Counted from the first letter of the stretch, positions 16,803-25,799 are shown. The stretch is DNA of 64,000 nucleotides from Mucilaginibacter flavidus (GCF_024055575.1 NZ_JAMXOE010000007.1:177688-241687); one strand, 5' to 3'. A program made the numbers and translations. The notes: generated from the letters alone by a model not told the origin.

Positions 16803-17738
16803 ATGAAAGATATCGCTAAAAGGGTTTTCGATACCGAGATAGAGTCGTTGCGTTTTGTGGCCGACGCCATTGACGACGAGTTTAACCGTGTAGTTGACGC
16901 CATATTAAATGCTACGGGTAAACTGATAGTAATTGGAATTGGCAAATCGGGTATTATCGGTAAAAAAATAGCAGCGACTTTTGCCAGCACGGGTACGCCT
17001 AGCTTTTTCCTGCATCCCGGCGAGGCATTTCATGGCGACCTGGGCATGGTTGGCGCCGACGACATGGTTATCCTGATATCATATTCGGGCGAAACCGATG
17101 AAGTGTTGAAGTTGATCCCATTTCTGGAATGGAACAAAAATGTGATCATTGGCATAACAGGCAATCCAAATTCAACCGTTGCTAAAAACAGTAAATACCA
17201 TTTAAACATTTGTATCAAACAGGAGGCCTGCCCGCTAGCCCTCGCACCCACATCATCAACCACGGCAACTTTAGTTATGGGCGATGCATTGGCGATAGCG
17301 TTGATGGAATCGCGCCAGTTTCAGCATGAGGATTTTGCACGGTTTCATCCCGGAGGTAGCCTTGGGCGCAAATTACTGGTACGGGTGAAGGATTTAATGC
17401 GGACGGACAAACTGCCTTTTATCAATGTTGATGCATCGTTTACCGAACTCTTATTAAAAATGAGCGAGGGGAGGCTAGGTATGGTTATTGTTGGTGATAT
17501 GGACAAAGTGGAAGGAATTGTGACCGACGGTGACCTTCGTCGTGCCCTTTTTAAAAACCCCGATACCAGCCAGCTTACCGTTGAAGGCATGATGACCCAA
17601 ACACCGGTCTTTATCAGCGAGACTGAATTTATAAACCGCGCCGAGCAATTAATGATTGACAAAAAGATAACCACAGTTTTGGTGGGATCATCTCACGATA
17701 GGAAATTGAGTGGGATTTACCAGATATATAACCAGTAG
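16803..17738 (+). CDS. kdsD: D-arabinose 5-phosphate isomerase (KpsF/GutQ)
   Basis: 311 aa. A SIS domain (about 35-175; IGIGKSGIIGKKIAATFAST, HPGEAFHGDLGMV, SYSGETDEVLKL) is followed by two CBS domains (about 205-310; VKDLMRTDKLPFINVDAS, GIVTDGDLRR, GMMTQTPVFIS). It interconverts ribulose 5-phosphate and arabinose 5-phosphate, the substrate of KdsA, which is encoded immediately upstream. CBS domains may give nucleotide-dependent control. Confidence 0.95.
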   Translation: MKDIAKRVFDTEIESLRFVADAIDDEFNRVVDAILNATGKLIVIGIGKSGIIGKKIAATFASTGTPSFFLHPGEAFHGDLGMVGADDMVILISYSGETDEVLKLIPFLEWNKNVIIGITGNPNSTVAKNSKYHLNICIKQEACPLALAPTSSTTATLVMGDALAIALMESRQFQHEDFARFHPGGSLGRKLLVRVKDLMRTDKLPFINVDASFTELLLKMSEGRLGMVIVGDMDKVEGIVTDGDLRRALFKNPDTSQLTVEGMMTQTPVFISETEFINRAEQLMIDKKITTVLVGSSHDRKLSGIYQIYNQ

Positions 17739-17790
17739 TCCGAAAGTCCGCAAAGTCGGAAAAGACCGAAAGACGAAAGAGGAGCGCTGA
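17739..17790 (+). repeat. AAGTCCG dispersed repeat
   Basis: Tandem-like GTCCGAAAGTCCGCAAAGTC followed by GGAAAAGACCGAAAGACG directly after kdsD. A related block (AAGTCCGAAAGTCAGTAAAG) follows the S9 peptidase gene at 48672-48710. Confidence 0.7.
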
Positions 17791-17842
17791 TGTCAATTGC
17801 CATTTTACAACCTCCACAACAACTACAACTTTTTAACCCAAA

Positions 17843-18625
17843 ATGCCCCTTTACCACGATCAGTTAAACAGGGAAGTTAATTTGCCTGCACTGCCTAAGC
17901 GGATAATATCGGTGGTACCATCGCAAACGGAGTTATTGTTTTACATAGGTTTGGACAAAGAGGTTGTTGGCATCACAAAGTTTTGCATCCATCCAGCGGA
18001 TAAATTTAAATCGACCACAAAAATTGGTGGCACCAAGCAGTTGGATATCGATAAAATTAAGTCCTTAAAACCTGACCTTATTATAGCCAACAAAGAGGAA
18101 AACGAACGCGGTCAGCTTGAGGAATTGATGCAGTATTTCCCGGTTTGGATTAGTGATATTTATGATCTGCCCGGCGCGCTTGATATGATTACCAGGGTAG
18201 GGGAATTGGTTGGACGAAAAGTTGAAACCGCGATATTGACCGATACTATCTTTCAAAAATTTTGTGAGCTGAAACCAGCACTGTCACCTTTGCGCGTTGC
18301 CTATTTCATCTGGCGCAAACCGTACATGGTTGCCGGGCCTGACACCTTTATCGACAAGATGCTGCAAAAATGTGGCTGGGCAAATGCTTTTAATTTGCCG
18401 CGATATCCCGAAATTGATGCGGGTATGCTCCGCGATGCCAGGCCCGATATAATTTTGCTTTCATCAGAGCCGTACCCGTTCAAAGAAAAAGACCTGGCCG
18501 AACTTAGGGCGTTAGTACCATTCGCAACTGTCAAACTGGTCGACGGAGAAATGTTTTCGTGGTATGGTAGCCGGCTATTGGAGGCGCCGGCGTATTTTAA
18601 CGCGTTGATGGCCGAATTGATTTAG
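17843..18625 (+). CDS. Periplasmic-binding-fold protein (BtuF-like) without signal peptide
   Basis: 260-aa class III substrate-binding protein of the helical-backbone metal receptor superfamily: PKRIISVVPSQTELLFYIGL, IGGTKQLDIDKIKSLKPDLI, AGPDTFIDKMLQKCGWANAF and ARPDIILLSSEPYPF. Relatives bind cobalamin, hemin or siderophores for ABC importers. This one has no signal peptide or lipobox, and no permease or TonB receptor is adjacent, which fits a group of cytosolic homologues whose role is unclear. Confidence 0.85.
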   Translation: MPLYHDQLNREVNLPALPKRIISVVPSQTELLFYIGLDKEVVGITKFCIHPADKFKSTTKIGGTKQLDIDKIKSLKPDLIIANKEENERGQLEELMQYFPVWISDIYDLPGALDMITRVGELVGRKVETAILTDTIFQKFCELKPALSPLRVAYFIWRKPYMVAGPDTFIDKMLQKCGWANAFNLPRYPEIDAGMLRDARPDIILLSSEPYPFKEKDLAELRALVPFATVKLVDGEMFSWYGSRLLEAPAYFNALMAELI

Positions 18626-18664
18626 ATTGTTGCTAATTTAGCAGTAACTAGCAAGCCGAGCCCC

Positions 18665-19135
18665 GTGAAGAAATTAAGAACCTTAACCGGAGTTATTATT
18701 GTTTCTTTTTTTGCGGCTTGTCAGCCAGGCGTACAAAAAGGTGCTGCCTTATCACGAATCTATATTAATTACATCAGGCGACTTGGGCTTTTAGCGGGCG
18801 ACGAACATATCATCTTATTTGATTCCCAATACAAAATAAAAGTTTCGGGGAACTTCTTTACAAACCGGCGCATTGCAGCCTATTGGACAGATGAAAATGA
18901 CCCGGCTAAAAGTTACATTAATTACGCTTTTTACCCGGATATCGATTCCATAAAAAGGCGATATTTCAAAGTGTCTGCCGATGTCTCCTACCTCGAGGTT
19001 TATAAATCCGACGGTGAAAAATTCAGGGTATTCGTAAAGGCCGACAGCGCTGCAACAAAGTGCTTTTTTAACAGCGCGGTGTTAATGTGGGAGAAAAGAA
19101 AGCTGGCAGCATTAAAATACACAATGCAACAATAA
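18665..19135 (+). CDS. Hypothetical lipoprotein, GTG start
   Basis: 156 aa. Residues 1-19 (MKKLRTLTGVIIVSFFAAC) form a lipoprotein signal with Cys19. The remaining sequence is a soluble alpha/beta-like domain (ISYINYAFYPDIDSIK-like strands, then DVSYLEVYKSDGEKFRVFV). Start is GTG at 18665. Not recognised. Confidence 0.6.
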   Translation: MKKLRTLTGVIIVSFFAACQPGVQKGAALSRIYINYIRRLGLLAGDEHIILFDSQYKIKVSGNFFTNRRIAAYWTDENDPAKSYINYAFYPDIDSIKRRYFKVSADVSYLEVYKSDGEKFRVFVKADSAATKCFFNSAVLMWEKRKLAALKYTMQQ

Positions 19136-19142
19136 AAAGCAT

Positions 19143-19274
19143 ATGAAAATCATCATCATCGGTGCCACAGGCGCTATAGGCAAGCACATAATAGCGGCTT
19201 TGCAAAAAGACCACGAGTTTATAACTGCAGGTTCAAAAAGCGGCGATTTAAGGGTTGACATCTCGGCTGAATAA
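19143..19274 (+). pseudogene. Truncated short-chain dehydrogenase (N-terminus only)
   Basis: A 43-codon ORF reads MKIIIIGATGAIGKHIIAAL, then QKDHEFITAGSKSGDLRVDI and stops. This is the Rossmann nucleotide-binding start (GATGAIG) of a short-chain dehydrogenase, whose family length is about 200 aa. The remaining 150 residues are missing. It follows the lipoprotein gene by 7 bases. Confidence 0.7.
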
Positions 19275-19325
19275 CTACAAAACTGAGTTTCGGATAACAC
19301 CGGTGCAAAAGAACTGAAAAAAAGA

Positions 19326-19360
19326 GCCGCTTCATAAGTAATTATTAAGCGGCTTCTTTT
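19326..19360 (+). terminator. Rho-independent terminator
   Basis: GCCGCTT (19326-19332) pairs with AAGCGGC (19347-19353), followed by TTCTTTT. Confidence 0.75.
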
Positions 19361-19514
19361 AAAGCCCTGATATCAACTTAAATCCAATAAAAAACTAAGC
19401 CAAATTGACCGGCTTTAGTTCGGTGCGAAACCTGTGCAGGAGTTAGAACACCTTGAAAGTATTTTGGGAAGTAATGGAGGAAATTATTAGCTTAGATATG
19501 AATTATAACGCTAC

Positions 19515-20243
19515 ATGAAAGCATTTTCAATATTAATCTTAGCATATTTATTATGCACCTTTAAAGCTACGGGCCAAGAATTTAATAAATCAATAAACAA
19601 GGATTCTCTTCTTAAAACCATAATAAAGGACATGTCTGAAAGCAATAAGAAAGAATTTCTTGAAGCATATAATTCAGGTAATGAACAATCAAAAGAATTT
19701 CTATTGTTTATGTACTCAATGCCTAAGAGTAGTAAAAAAGAATTAACCCAAAATATCGATTTGAACTATGAAAAAATCAACGCCTTAAAAACCCAATATA
19801 CCAGATTGGTACCTGCTAATTATACAGTTTCAATAGAATTTAATCCTGAAAATAAAATTGTAAGCACTAAAGAAACTATAGATTTTAAAATAATTACTCT
19901 TAAAGATAAAGAGACCACCGTCACCCAAGAATGGAATTTAGAATATAATACTCCAAAGCTTAACTCGATGCTAGCTATGCTTAAATGGACTAATGAAACG
20001 TTAACCAGTATTAAAAAATTACTTAGAGCTGCTAATTGCGTTTCAATTGAAAACGGGCAAATAACAACGATAGGTTTTGCCAGGAGTGGCATGGGTAAAT
20101 ATTCATATTTACTATTTGATAATAATTTAACTGCTGCGCAGGTTAAGCAGTATAATGATGGTTGCAGCTATATCTATTACAAGAATAACATTGTCTTGGA
20201 ATATGGAGGCGGTGCCGTAGGTCCGCAATGTTTTCCAAATTGA
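19515..20243 (+). CDS. Hypothetical secreted protein
   Basis: 242 aa with a signal peptide ending ATGQ (about residue 21). The mature part is Lys/Asn-rich and alpha-helical at first (LLKTIIKDMSESNKKEF), then beta-rich, with a C-terminal GGGAVGPQCF. It is AT-rich compared with its neighbours, suggesting recent acquisition. No motif is recognised. A terminator-like hairpin follows at 20267-20295. Confidence 0.55.
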   Translation: MKAFSILILAYLLCTFKATGQEFNKSINKDSLLKTIIKDMSESNKKEFLEAYNSGNEQSKEFLLFMYSMPKSSKKELTQNIDLNYEKINALKTQYTRLVPANYTVSIEFNPENKIVSTKETIDFKIITLKDKETTVTQEWNLEYNTPKLNSMLAMLKWTNETLTSIKKLLRAANCVSIENGQITTIGFARSGMGKYSYLLFDNNLTAAQVKQYNDGCSYIYYKNNIVLEYGGGAVGPQCFPN

Positions 20244-20266
20244 AAAAAGATTGTTGCACAAAGAAA

Positions 20267-20295
20267 GCTGCTAACTTATTCAGTTAACAGTTTTT
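20267..20295. terminator. Terminator-like hairpin
   Basis: CTGCTAAC pairs, with one mismatch, with GTTAACAG; then TTTTT. It is nearly the same sequence as the hairpin at 20710-20746. Confidence 0.6.
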
Positions 20296-20385
20296 CTATG
20301 CTGAAGAAGGGATTATGTTTAGAACACGTTGAGGGTATTTTGAAAATTATTAGTAATATTTCGCTTCAATAACAACTTAGACGAT

Positions 20386-20692
20386 ATGTTATCATACATC
20401 GATTTCAGCAAACGATTTGGTGCTTATTTATCTGATCCAGAGTTTCACTCATTTTTGGAAAGCACATTTACCGATTTAACAACTTATAATGTTTCACAAA
20501 GCGAGTATATGATTTCTGAGAATACGGGAATAGAATTAGGGTATGAATCAGGGAGATTTCTTAGGCACTCCCTTTTTAATTGATCATTACAAGCTTGATA
20601 AAACGGTTATTAGTATCGATTACTTTTTAAACTATTCGATTAAACATTTTCAAATCCGGGATAATGATTTACTTCTAAATTTAAAATTATAA
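20386..20692 (+). pseudogene. Frameshifted hypothetical gene
   Basis: The first frame gives 65 codons (MLSYIDFSKRFGAYLSDPEF, then NTGIELGYESG) and ends at 20583. A second ORF in the +1 frame begins inside it at 20543 and runs to 20692 (FLGTPFLIDHYKLDKTVISI, then DYFLNYSIKHFQIRD). Joined near 20540 they make about 100 residues of one continuous-looking protein. Family not recognised. A sequencing indel is an alternative. Confidence 0.4.
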
Positions 20693-20709
20693 GTAAACTT
20701 GATTTAAAT

Positions 20710-20746
20710 AAAAAAGCCGCTAACTTTTTCAGTTAACGGCTTTTTT
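20710..20746 (-). terminator. Terminator of tRNA-Leu(UAG)
   Basis: AGCCGCTAAC (20715-20724) pairs with GTTAACGGCT (20732-20741). The single C/T mismatch becomes a G-U pair on the minus strand. A-runs on the plus strand give a T-run after the tRNA. Confidence 0.75.
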
Positions 20747-20747
20747 G

Positions 20748-20829
20748 TGCGGAAGAAGGGACTCGAACCCCCACGCCTCGCGGCGCCAGATCCTAAGTCT
20801 GGTGCGGCTACCAATTACGCCACTTCCGC
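20748..20829 (-). tRNA. tRNA-Leu (UAG anticodon)
   Basis: 82-nt class II tRNA. Acceptor GCGGAAG pairs with CTTCCGC, discriminator A. The anticodon stem CCAGA/TCTGG encloses CTTAGGA, giving anticodon UAG (reads CUA). It has a long variable arm and GGGGTTCGAGTCCC T-arm. CCA is not encoded. Confidence 0.95.
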
Positions 20830-21052
20830 AGTTAGGATTTTTATGAGGTCGCAAAGATAGACTAAAATACTTAATTAAGAAAAGTTTTTTGCTTTTCATT
20901 TTATCTGTTTAACATACAGGCCCTTAATTTTCATTCGGTCTGTCAATTCCTGGTTTTCAGTCCATGGGCCGGCTAAGATCCATTTTGGAGACTTGAAGCC
21001 GGATTAACCATTAAAGTATAAACTTTCCCCAGGACGTAAATCAGGAAGCATT

Positions 21053-21112
21053 TGATAATCAGTATGTTTCACAGCGTTCCGGGTGTTCCATGTGAAAAAA
21101 TGGAACGCTATG
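21053..21112 (-). repeat. GTTCC/GGAAC hairpin element, copy C
   Basis: Starts four bases after the stop of the AhpD-like gene and reads in the same direction. AGCGTTCC pairs perfectly with GGAACGCT, or GTTCCAT pairs with ATGGAAC; both use the same GTTCC. Confidence 0.82.
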
Positions 21113-21115
21113 CAT

Positions 21116-21571
21116 CTATGCTGCTGGTTCTAAAATCAACACCGGCTCTAACCTGGTAGTCACCCCAATCCTGTTCCATGCATTAATGGTGATAATTGCC
21201 ATTATCAGTTGCGCTAAGTAAGTTCTATCAAACAAGCCAGCTGCGTTGCTATAAGTTTCGTCGGATACTTTGCCACTTATAAGGGTTACTTCTTCGGTAA
21301 GGGCTAATATTGCGCGTTCCTGCTCGTCAAAAAAAGGTGTTTCGCGCCATGAAGTAAGGCCGTAGATACGTTGTTCTGTTTCGCCGGCTTTGCGGGCATC
21401 ACGGGTGTGCATGTCGATACAGTAAGTACAGCCGTTAATCTGCGATGCACGGATTTTTATTAAATCCTTGTGTTTTGTGGTTAAACCGGTGCTTTCAATG
21501 TAGTTTTCCATCGCCAGCATGGCCTTGTATCCTGCCGGGTCGGCCTGGTTGATTTTGATTCTGTTGCTCAT
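21116..21571 (-). CDS. Carboxymuconolactone decarboxylase-family / AhpD-like protein
   Basis: 151-aa alkylhydroperoxidase-like protein. The core IRASQINGCTYCIDMHTRDARKAG carries the CxxC pair and downstream His of AhpD-type peroxidases. The start MSNRIKINQADPAGY is preferred over an ATG eight codons upstream. It probably reduces a peroxide through the vicinal cysteines. The next gene upstream on the same strand is a Crp-like regulator, a pairing common in Bacteroidota, which suggests stress-responsive control. Confidence 0.88.
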   Translation of the reverse strand: MSNRIKINQADPAGYKAMLAMENYIESTGLTTKHKDLIKIRASQINGCTYCIDMHTRDARKAGETEQRIYGLTSWRETPFFDEQERAILALTEEVTLISGKVSDETYSNAAGLFDRTYLAQLIMAIITINAWNRIGVTTRLEPVLILEPAA

Positions 21572-21641
21572 TTCTTTAATGTTTTGATAAAGCAAAGTTG
21601 CACATCAAACACCTCTCGAAAAATGAACTGTGGTTAAGAAA

Positions 21642-22214
21642 TTAAGACTTTTTTGCCCGCAACCGGCTTGAAAATTGCGGCGTAAAGCCAAGATAGGATG
21701 CCAGCATATATTGCGGCACCCGCTGTACAAAATCGGGAAATTGGCTGGTAAAGCTGCGGTAGCGTTCTTCTTCAGTTTGGTTAAATATAAAACCTATACG
21801 GCGCTGTGCGGCCACATAAGCCTTTTGCATCATTATGCGAAAGTAGCTCTCAAGGTGAGGTATTTGTTCGCACAGTATTGCCCTGGTTTTTTCGCTCAGA
21901 AAAAGTAATTCAGATGCTTCTATGGCCTGTATATAACAGTTTGCTGGTCGACCGCTGGCTATACTGTCCTGGTCGGCTATCCACCAGTTTTCAATTCCAA
22001 ATTGTAATATTTGCTCGCTTAGCTTGCTGTTAATGAAGTAGAGGCGCAGGCACCCATTTACCACAAAATAATTGCCCAAACAGTGTTTACCGGCTTCCAG
22101 CAAAAACTCCTTCTTTTTTAACTTTTTGGGTGCAAGGTTTTCACATAATAGTTTTTCTTCGGCAGCTGTGAGGCTTACGAATTTTTTTATATGTGTAAGG
22201 AGTTCGGAGTACAT
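21642..22214 (-). CDS. Crp/Fnr family transcriptional regulator
   Basis: 190 aa. The cyclic-nucleotide-binding beta-roll spans about 20-120 (KHCLGNYFVVNGCLRLYFIN, LQFGIENWWIADQDSI). A short C-terminal helix-turn-helix is seen in VPQYMLASYLGFTPQFSSRL. The ligand is not predictable. It probably controls the AhpD-like gene immediately downstream, and perhaps the divergent oxidoreductase through the palindrome at 22228-22260. Confidence 0.87.
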   Translation of the reverse strand: MYSELLTHIKKFVSLTAAEEKLLCENLAPKKLKKKEFLLEAGKHCLGNYFVVNGCLRLYFINSKLSEQILQFGIENWWIADQDSIASGRPANCYIQAIEASELLFLSEKTRAILCEQIPHLESYFRIMMQKAYVAAQRRIGFIFNQTEEERYRSFTSQFPDFVQRVPQYMLASYLGFTPQFSSRLRAKKS

Positions 22215-22227
22215 ATTTATCGGGTGA

Positions 22228-22260
22228 AGATTTATGAAGTTTATAAAACTTCGTAAATCT
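22228..22260. promoter_or_regulatory. 33-bp near-perfect palindrome, possible operator
   Basis: AGATTTATGAAGTTT, ATA, AAACTTCGTAAATCT: 15-base arms with 14 matches, centred between the divergent Crp-like and Gfo/Idh genes. It could be the Crp-like regulator's site or a dispersed repeat. Confidence 0.5.
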
Positions 22261-22286
22261 GGTGGAAATCTTATTAATTTACAAAC

Positions 22287-23282
22287 ATGAAAACAATTCG
22301 CTGGGGAATATTAGGTGCGGGGAGAATAGCCCGCAAGTTTGCGGCAGATTTAAAGTTTGTTACTGACGCGGAACTAATCGCAATTGGTTCGCGTTCACAG
22401 GAAACCGCTGAGGAATTCGGTGATGAATTTGATGTAAAATATCGTCATGACAGTTATGAAGCCTTGGTTAAAAACCCGGAGGTTGATGTGATTTATATCG
22501 CTACGCCTCACAACCTGCATTATGAAAATACGTTACTTTGCCTGCAGCACAACAAAGCCGTATTATGCGAAAAGCCCTTTGCGATGAATGCACGACAGGC
22601 TAAAGCGATGATTGATTTGGCAAAAGAAAAAAGCCTGTTTTTAATGGAAGCCCGCTGGACGATGTTTCATCCGCATTACGAAAAAATGCATCAAATGATA
22701 GGACAGGGGCTGTTGGGTGATATTCGGTCAGTATTGATAAATTTCGGTTTTAAACCTGCCCCGCCAGTACCCGCCCGCCTTTTCGACCCTGCATTGGGTG
22801 GCGGCACGCTGATGGATATTGGTATCTACAATGTTTTTATGGCGATGAGCGTATTGGGCAAACCGGATGTTATTGAAGCGAGTATGACGCCATCCGCAAC
22901 CGGCGTGGATGAGCAATGCGCAATCCTGTTTAAATATAAAAATGGTGCTATGGCACAGCTGTTTTCCAGTTTTTCGTCGAATATGGCAACAGAGGCCGAT
23001 ATTTCGGGGACTGAAGGCCGAATAAGGCTCACCTCGAGGTTTTATGAACCATCGGCCACGATTGAATATTACGCTAAATTTGTGGACAGTCGCGAAGTTA
23101 TCCCGGTTGAAAAGGAGGCTGGATTTGGCTACCAGTATGAGGCCCGGCATGTGAATGATTGCTTAAAGCGCGGGTTGACGGAAAGCGATGTAATCCCGTT
23201 TGCCGATACCATGTCATTAATGGAAACCCTGGATAAAATTAGGGCGATAGCCGGGATTAAATACCAGGCAGATGCGGAATAA
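22287..23282 (+). CDS. Gfo/Idh/MocA family oxidoreductase
   Basis: 331 aa. The N-terminal Rossmann fold has GILGAGRIARKFAADL and the CEKPFAMN motif near residue 95, whose Lys is catalytic in this family. The C-terminal alpha/beta domain includes GGGTLMDIGIYNVFMAM. It is an NAD(P)-dependent dehydrogenase of a sugar or related polyol such as trans-dihydrodiols; the substrate is unknown. Confidence 0.9.
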   Translation: MKTIRWGILGAGRIARKFAADLKFVTDAELIAIGSRSQETAEEFGDEFDVKYRHDSYEALVKNPEVDVIYIATPHNLHYENTLLCLQHNKAVLCEKPFAMNARQAKAMIDLAKEKSLFLMEARWTMFHPHYEKMHQMIGQGLLGDIRSVLINFGFKPAPPVPARLFDPALGGGTLMDIGIYNVFMAMSVLGKPDVIEASMTPSATGVDEQCAILFKYKNGAMAQLFSSFSSNMATEADISGTEGRIRLTSRFYEPSATIEYYAKFVDSREVIPVEKEAGFGYQYEARHVNDCLKRGLTESDVIPFADTMSLMETLDKIRAIAGIKYQADAE

Positions 23283-23391
23283 AATAAATTTTAACAACCG
23301 TGCGTTGTTTATTTACGTAATTTATTTAAAACAAGAATGATAATTTTTTATTCTTTAGTTAAAAGCACTTAAAGTACATATCAACAACTCC

Positions 23392-24153
23392 ATGAAAAAA
23401 TTTACTTACCTGGCGGCATTAGCCGCGTTGTTTTTTAGTTCGAACACCCTGATGGGCCAAACCACCGATACTGCTAAAACCCATGGCTGGATGTCGCACC
23501 ACAACCCGGCCGGTGCAATGCAAATACAGGTCACTTATCGTAAAGGCGATATCAGCCAGCTGAACGGTGCGCTTAATGCCAACGGAATTCCGTCAATTAA
23601 TCAATCGAATATCTGGATTAACGCTTCCATGAGCCATATATACAAAAACTGGCTGTTTGAAGATGGTATTGGTTTTACGCCAATTGCCAGTTCGACCGTT
23701 AACGACCTTAAGGTAAAGTATAATCAATACCAATTGTTTTGGCGCGCGGGATATAACATATCATCAAGTTCGTCATACAGGCTTTACCCGTTTGCCGGCA
23801 TTAACTTTTCAGCGGCGATGTTAAAAGTCGAAGATAAGGCCCGTATCCAAAACACCAATAGTTTTACCGACGAGCTATTGAATAGTACTTCAAGCAAAAC
23901 GTTCTGGCAGCCAAATTTTGGTATTGAACTAGGTGCCGGGTATGATTTTCTAATTAAAATGAAAACCAAAAAAATGGATTGCTTCGAAATTGAGCGGAAC
24001 ATCCCAATCGGCATTCGTGCAGGATATTACATCAATGCCTACGCCGGCGATTGGAAGATTGATAGCTATAAACTGCAAAATAGCCCTAATCAAAAGCAAA
24101 GCGCGGTATTTGTAACGTTTAATATCGGCCTTGGGTACAAAGTTAATAAGTAA
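23392..24153 (+). CDS. Outer-membrane beta-barrel protein
   Basis: 253 aa with a signal peptide ending LMGQ (about residue 23). Alternating strands follow (AMQIQVTYRKGDI, YQLFWRAGYNISSSSSYRLY, YPFAGINFSAAM), and the protein ends in VTFNIGLGYKV, a typical C-terminal barrel strand. It is probably a porin-like or structural barrel. No specific family is recognised. Confidence 0.75.
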   Translation: MKKFTYLAALAALFFSSNTLMGQTTDTAKTHGWMSHHNPAGAMQIQVTYRKGDISQLNGALNANGIPSINQSNIWINASMSHIYKNWLFEDGIGFTPIASSTVNDLKVKYNQYQLFWRAGYNISSSSSYRLYPFAGINFSAAMLKVEDKARIQNTNSFTDELLNSTSSKTFWQPNFGIELGAGYDFLIKMKTKKMDCFEIERNIPIGIRAGYYINAYAGDWKIDSYKLQNSPNQKQSAVFVTFNIGLGYKVNK

Positions 24154-24224
24154 CCGCCGATATACCCCTCGCAATTGCAACAAGTTAATGCTGATGAGCG
24201 TCATATACAAAAACGCAAACCTGC

Positions 24225-25628
24225 ATGAAACAGTTTATTACGTTCGGTTTATATTCGTTAATATCATTGTCGCATGTATTAGCACAGGATAAAAATAAAG
24301 CAGCCCGGTTAATGGAAATCAGCCGGGCTGTAAACCTTCCGGGCGTGCAACTTGTCTATACAAAAAACAATAAATCCGAAGTATATAACCTGGGGACTAT
24401 TGAAAATGGCAATGCTCAAAAAGTTACCTCAAACACCATATTTGAGGCGGCATCCCTAAGCAAGTGCGTATTTGCTTATGCTGTATTGCGCCTGCACGAC
24501 CGTGGCTTGATTGATTTGGACAAGCCCTTATTAAACTACATTGGCAAATACGATCATTTTGACCAAACCGACCCGCGCTACGGAAAAATTACTGCCCGTA
24601 TTGTATTAAGCCATAAAACAGGGTTGCCAAACTGGAGCAGGTCGGGACCCGCTAATTTGATGTTCCCACCAGATAGTTGTTTTTCGTACTCGGGAGAGGG
24701 ATTTGTGTTTTTGCAGCGTACCGTTGAGAAAATAACAGGCAAAACCTTAAATCAACTGGCTGATGAGGAAGTATTTGTACCATTAAAGATGACCAGCAGC
24801 AGTTATGAATGGACAAATAAGTTTGACACCGTGTCCGCGTTTGGCAATAGTGCTGGGGAGGTGAAGCGCCATTCCGACCAAAATGCAGCTTACAGCTTAC
24901 TTACCAATGCCCATGACTATAGCCTCTTTTTGCAGGCAGTTGCTGGCGGCGAAGGTTTAAAACCGGCAACCCACCAATTAATGCTTGCCAAAGCCACCGC
25001 CGGAAATTGGTTTATGCGCAAACCCACTGAGGCGATGAACCATATATGGTGGGGATTGGGCGTTGGCCTGCAGGAAAATGAAAAAGGCAAAGCTTTTTGG
25101 CATTGGGGTGATAACGGCGCATTTAAGGCATTTTATATCGATTTCCCGGATAGGCAGGAAAGCCTGGTATATTTTACCCACGATTACCGGGGATTGTTTA
25201 TTGTGCCAGGAGTGGTCGACTTATTTTTGGGTAAACAAACAACCTGGGCCGTTAAATGGATAGAGGAAGGATACAATTCACCTTATGCCGTAAAAGCTTA
25301 CAGCGCCGAACTGGCAAAAAGAGGATTTGAGAATGCAGCCGGTATTTTAGAAGAGTTAAAGAAAAAAGACGCCGGTTTTAAAGTTGATGAGCACGATATG
25401 AATGAATTTGGGTTTATTTTGATGGAAAAGGGAAAATACAAGGAGGCTATCGCGATATTCAAACTCAATATAAACCGGTACCCTAATAGCGGGAACCTTT
25501 ATGATAGCCTCGCCGAAGCCTATGTAAAAACCGGCGATAAAACGCTGGCGATGGAGAATTTTAAAAAGTGCATTGAGCTAAATCCTAAAAACGAATACGC
25601 GGCAGAGCAGTTAAAAAAGTTGGAGTAG
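24225..25628 (+). CDS. Serine hydrolase (class C beta-lactamase fold) with TPR tail
   Basis: 467 aa with a signal peptide ending LAQ. The beta-lactamase/DD-peptidase fold spans about 30-350: SxxK motif in AASLSKCVFAYAVL, a YSGEGF tyrosine motif, and HWGDNGAF in place of KTG. TPR-like helices occupy about 380-467 (GKYKEAIAIFKLNINRYPNS, then NLYDSLAEAYVKTGDKTLAM). Substrate may be a peptide, ester or beta-lactam; class C-like proteins are often esterases. Confidence 0.88.
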   Translation: MKQFITFGLYSLISLSHVLAQDKNKAARLMEISRAVNLPGVQLVYTKNNKSEVYNLGTIENGNAQKVTSNTIFEAASLSKCVFAYAVLRLHDRGLIDLDKPLLNYIGKYDHFDQTDPRYGKITARIVLSHKTGLPNWSRSGPANLMFPPDSCFSYSGEGFVFLQRTVEKITGKTLNQLADEEVFVPLKMTSSSYEWTNKFDTVSAFGNSAGEVKRHSDQNAAYSLLTNAHDYSLFLQAVAGGEGLKPATHQLMLAKATAGNWFMRKPTEAMNHIWWGLGVGLQENEKGKAFWHWGDNGAFKAFYIDFPDRQESLVYFTHDYRGLFIVPGVVDLFLGKQTTWAVKWIEEGYNSPYAVKAYSAELAKRGFENAAGILEELKKKDAGFKVDEHDMNEFGFILMEKGKYKEAIAIFKLNINRYPNSGNLYDSLAEAYVKTGDKTLAMENFKKCIELNPKNEYAAEQLKKLE

Positions 25629-25675
25629 GGGGAATAATTTCAAGCGAATTTTACGCTTATTATCGACTCTCTGAT

Positions 25676-25789
25676 TGTCATTCTGAACACAGTGAAAAAT
25701 CTTATCTCGCTGACAGGTTACCGACAAACCGATCTTGCGCTTTGCCAGCGCGTAGGTGATTCTTCACTGCATTCAGATTGAATTGACAA
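25676..25789. repeat. Palindromic dispersed repeat (TGTCATTCTGAA type)
   Basis: Left arm TTGTCATTCTGAACACAGTG, right arm ACTGCATTCAGATTGAATTG then ACAA. Imperfect inverted repeat between convergent genes; may terminate both. Confidence 0.75.
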
Positions 25790-25799
25790 AAGAGTTTTT

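Noticed and set aside
20897..21003. Minus-strand stretch resembling a protein tail (SPKWILAGPW)
   Set aside because: About 30 residues at most, frame uncertain, and no family could be named.
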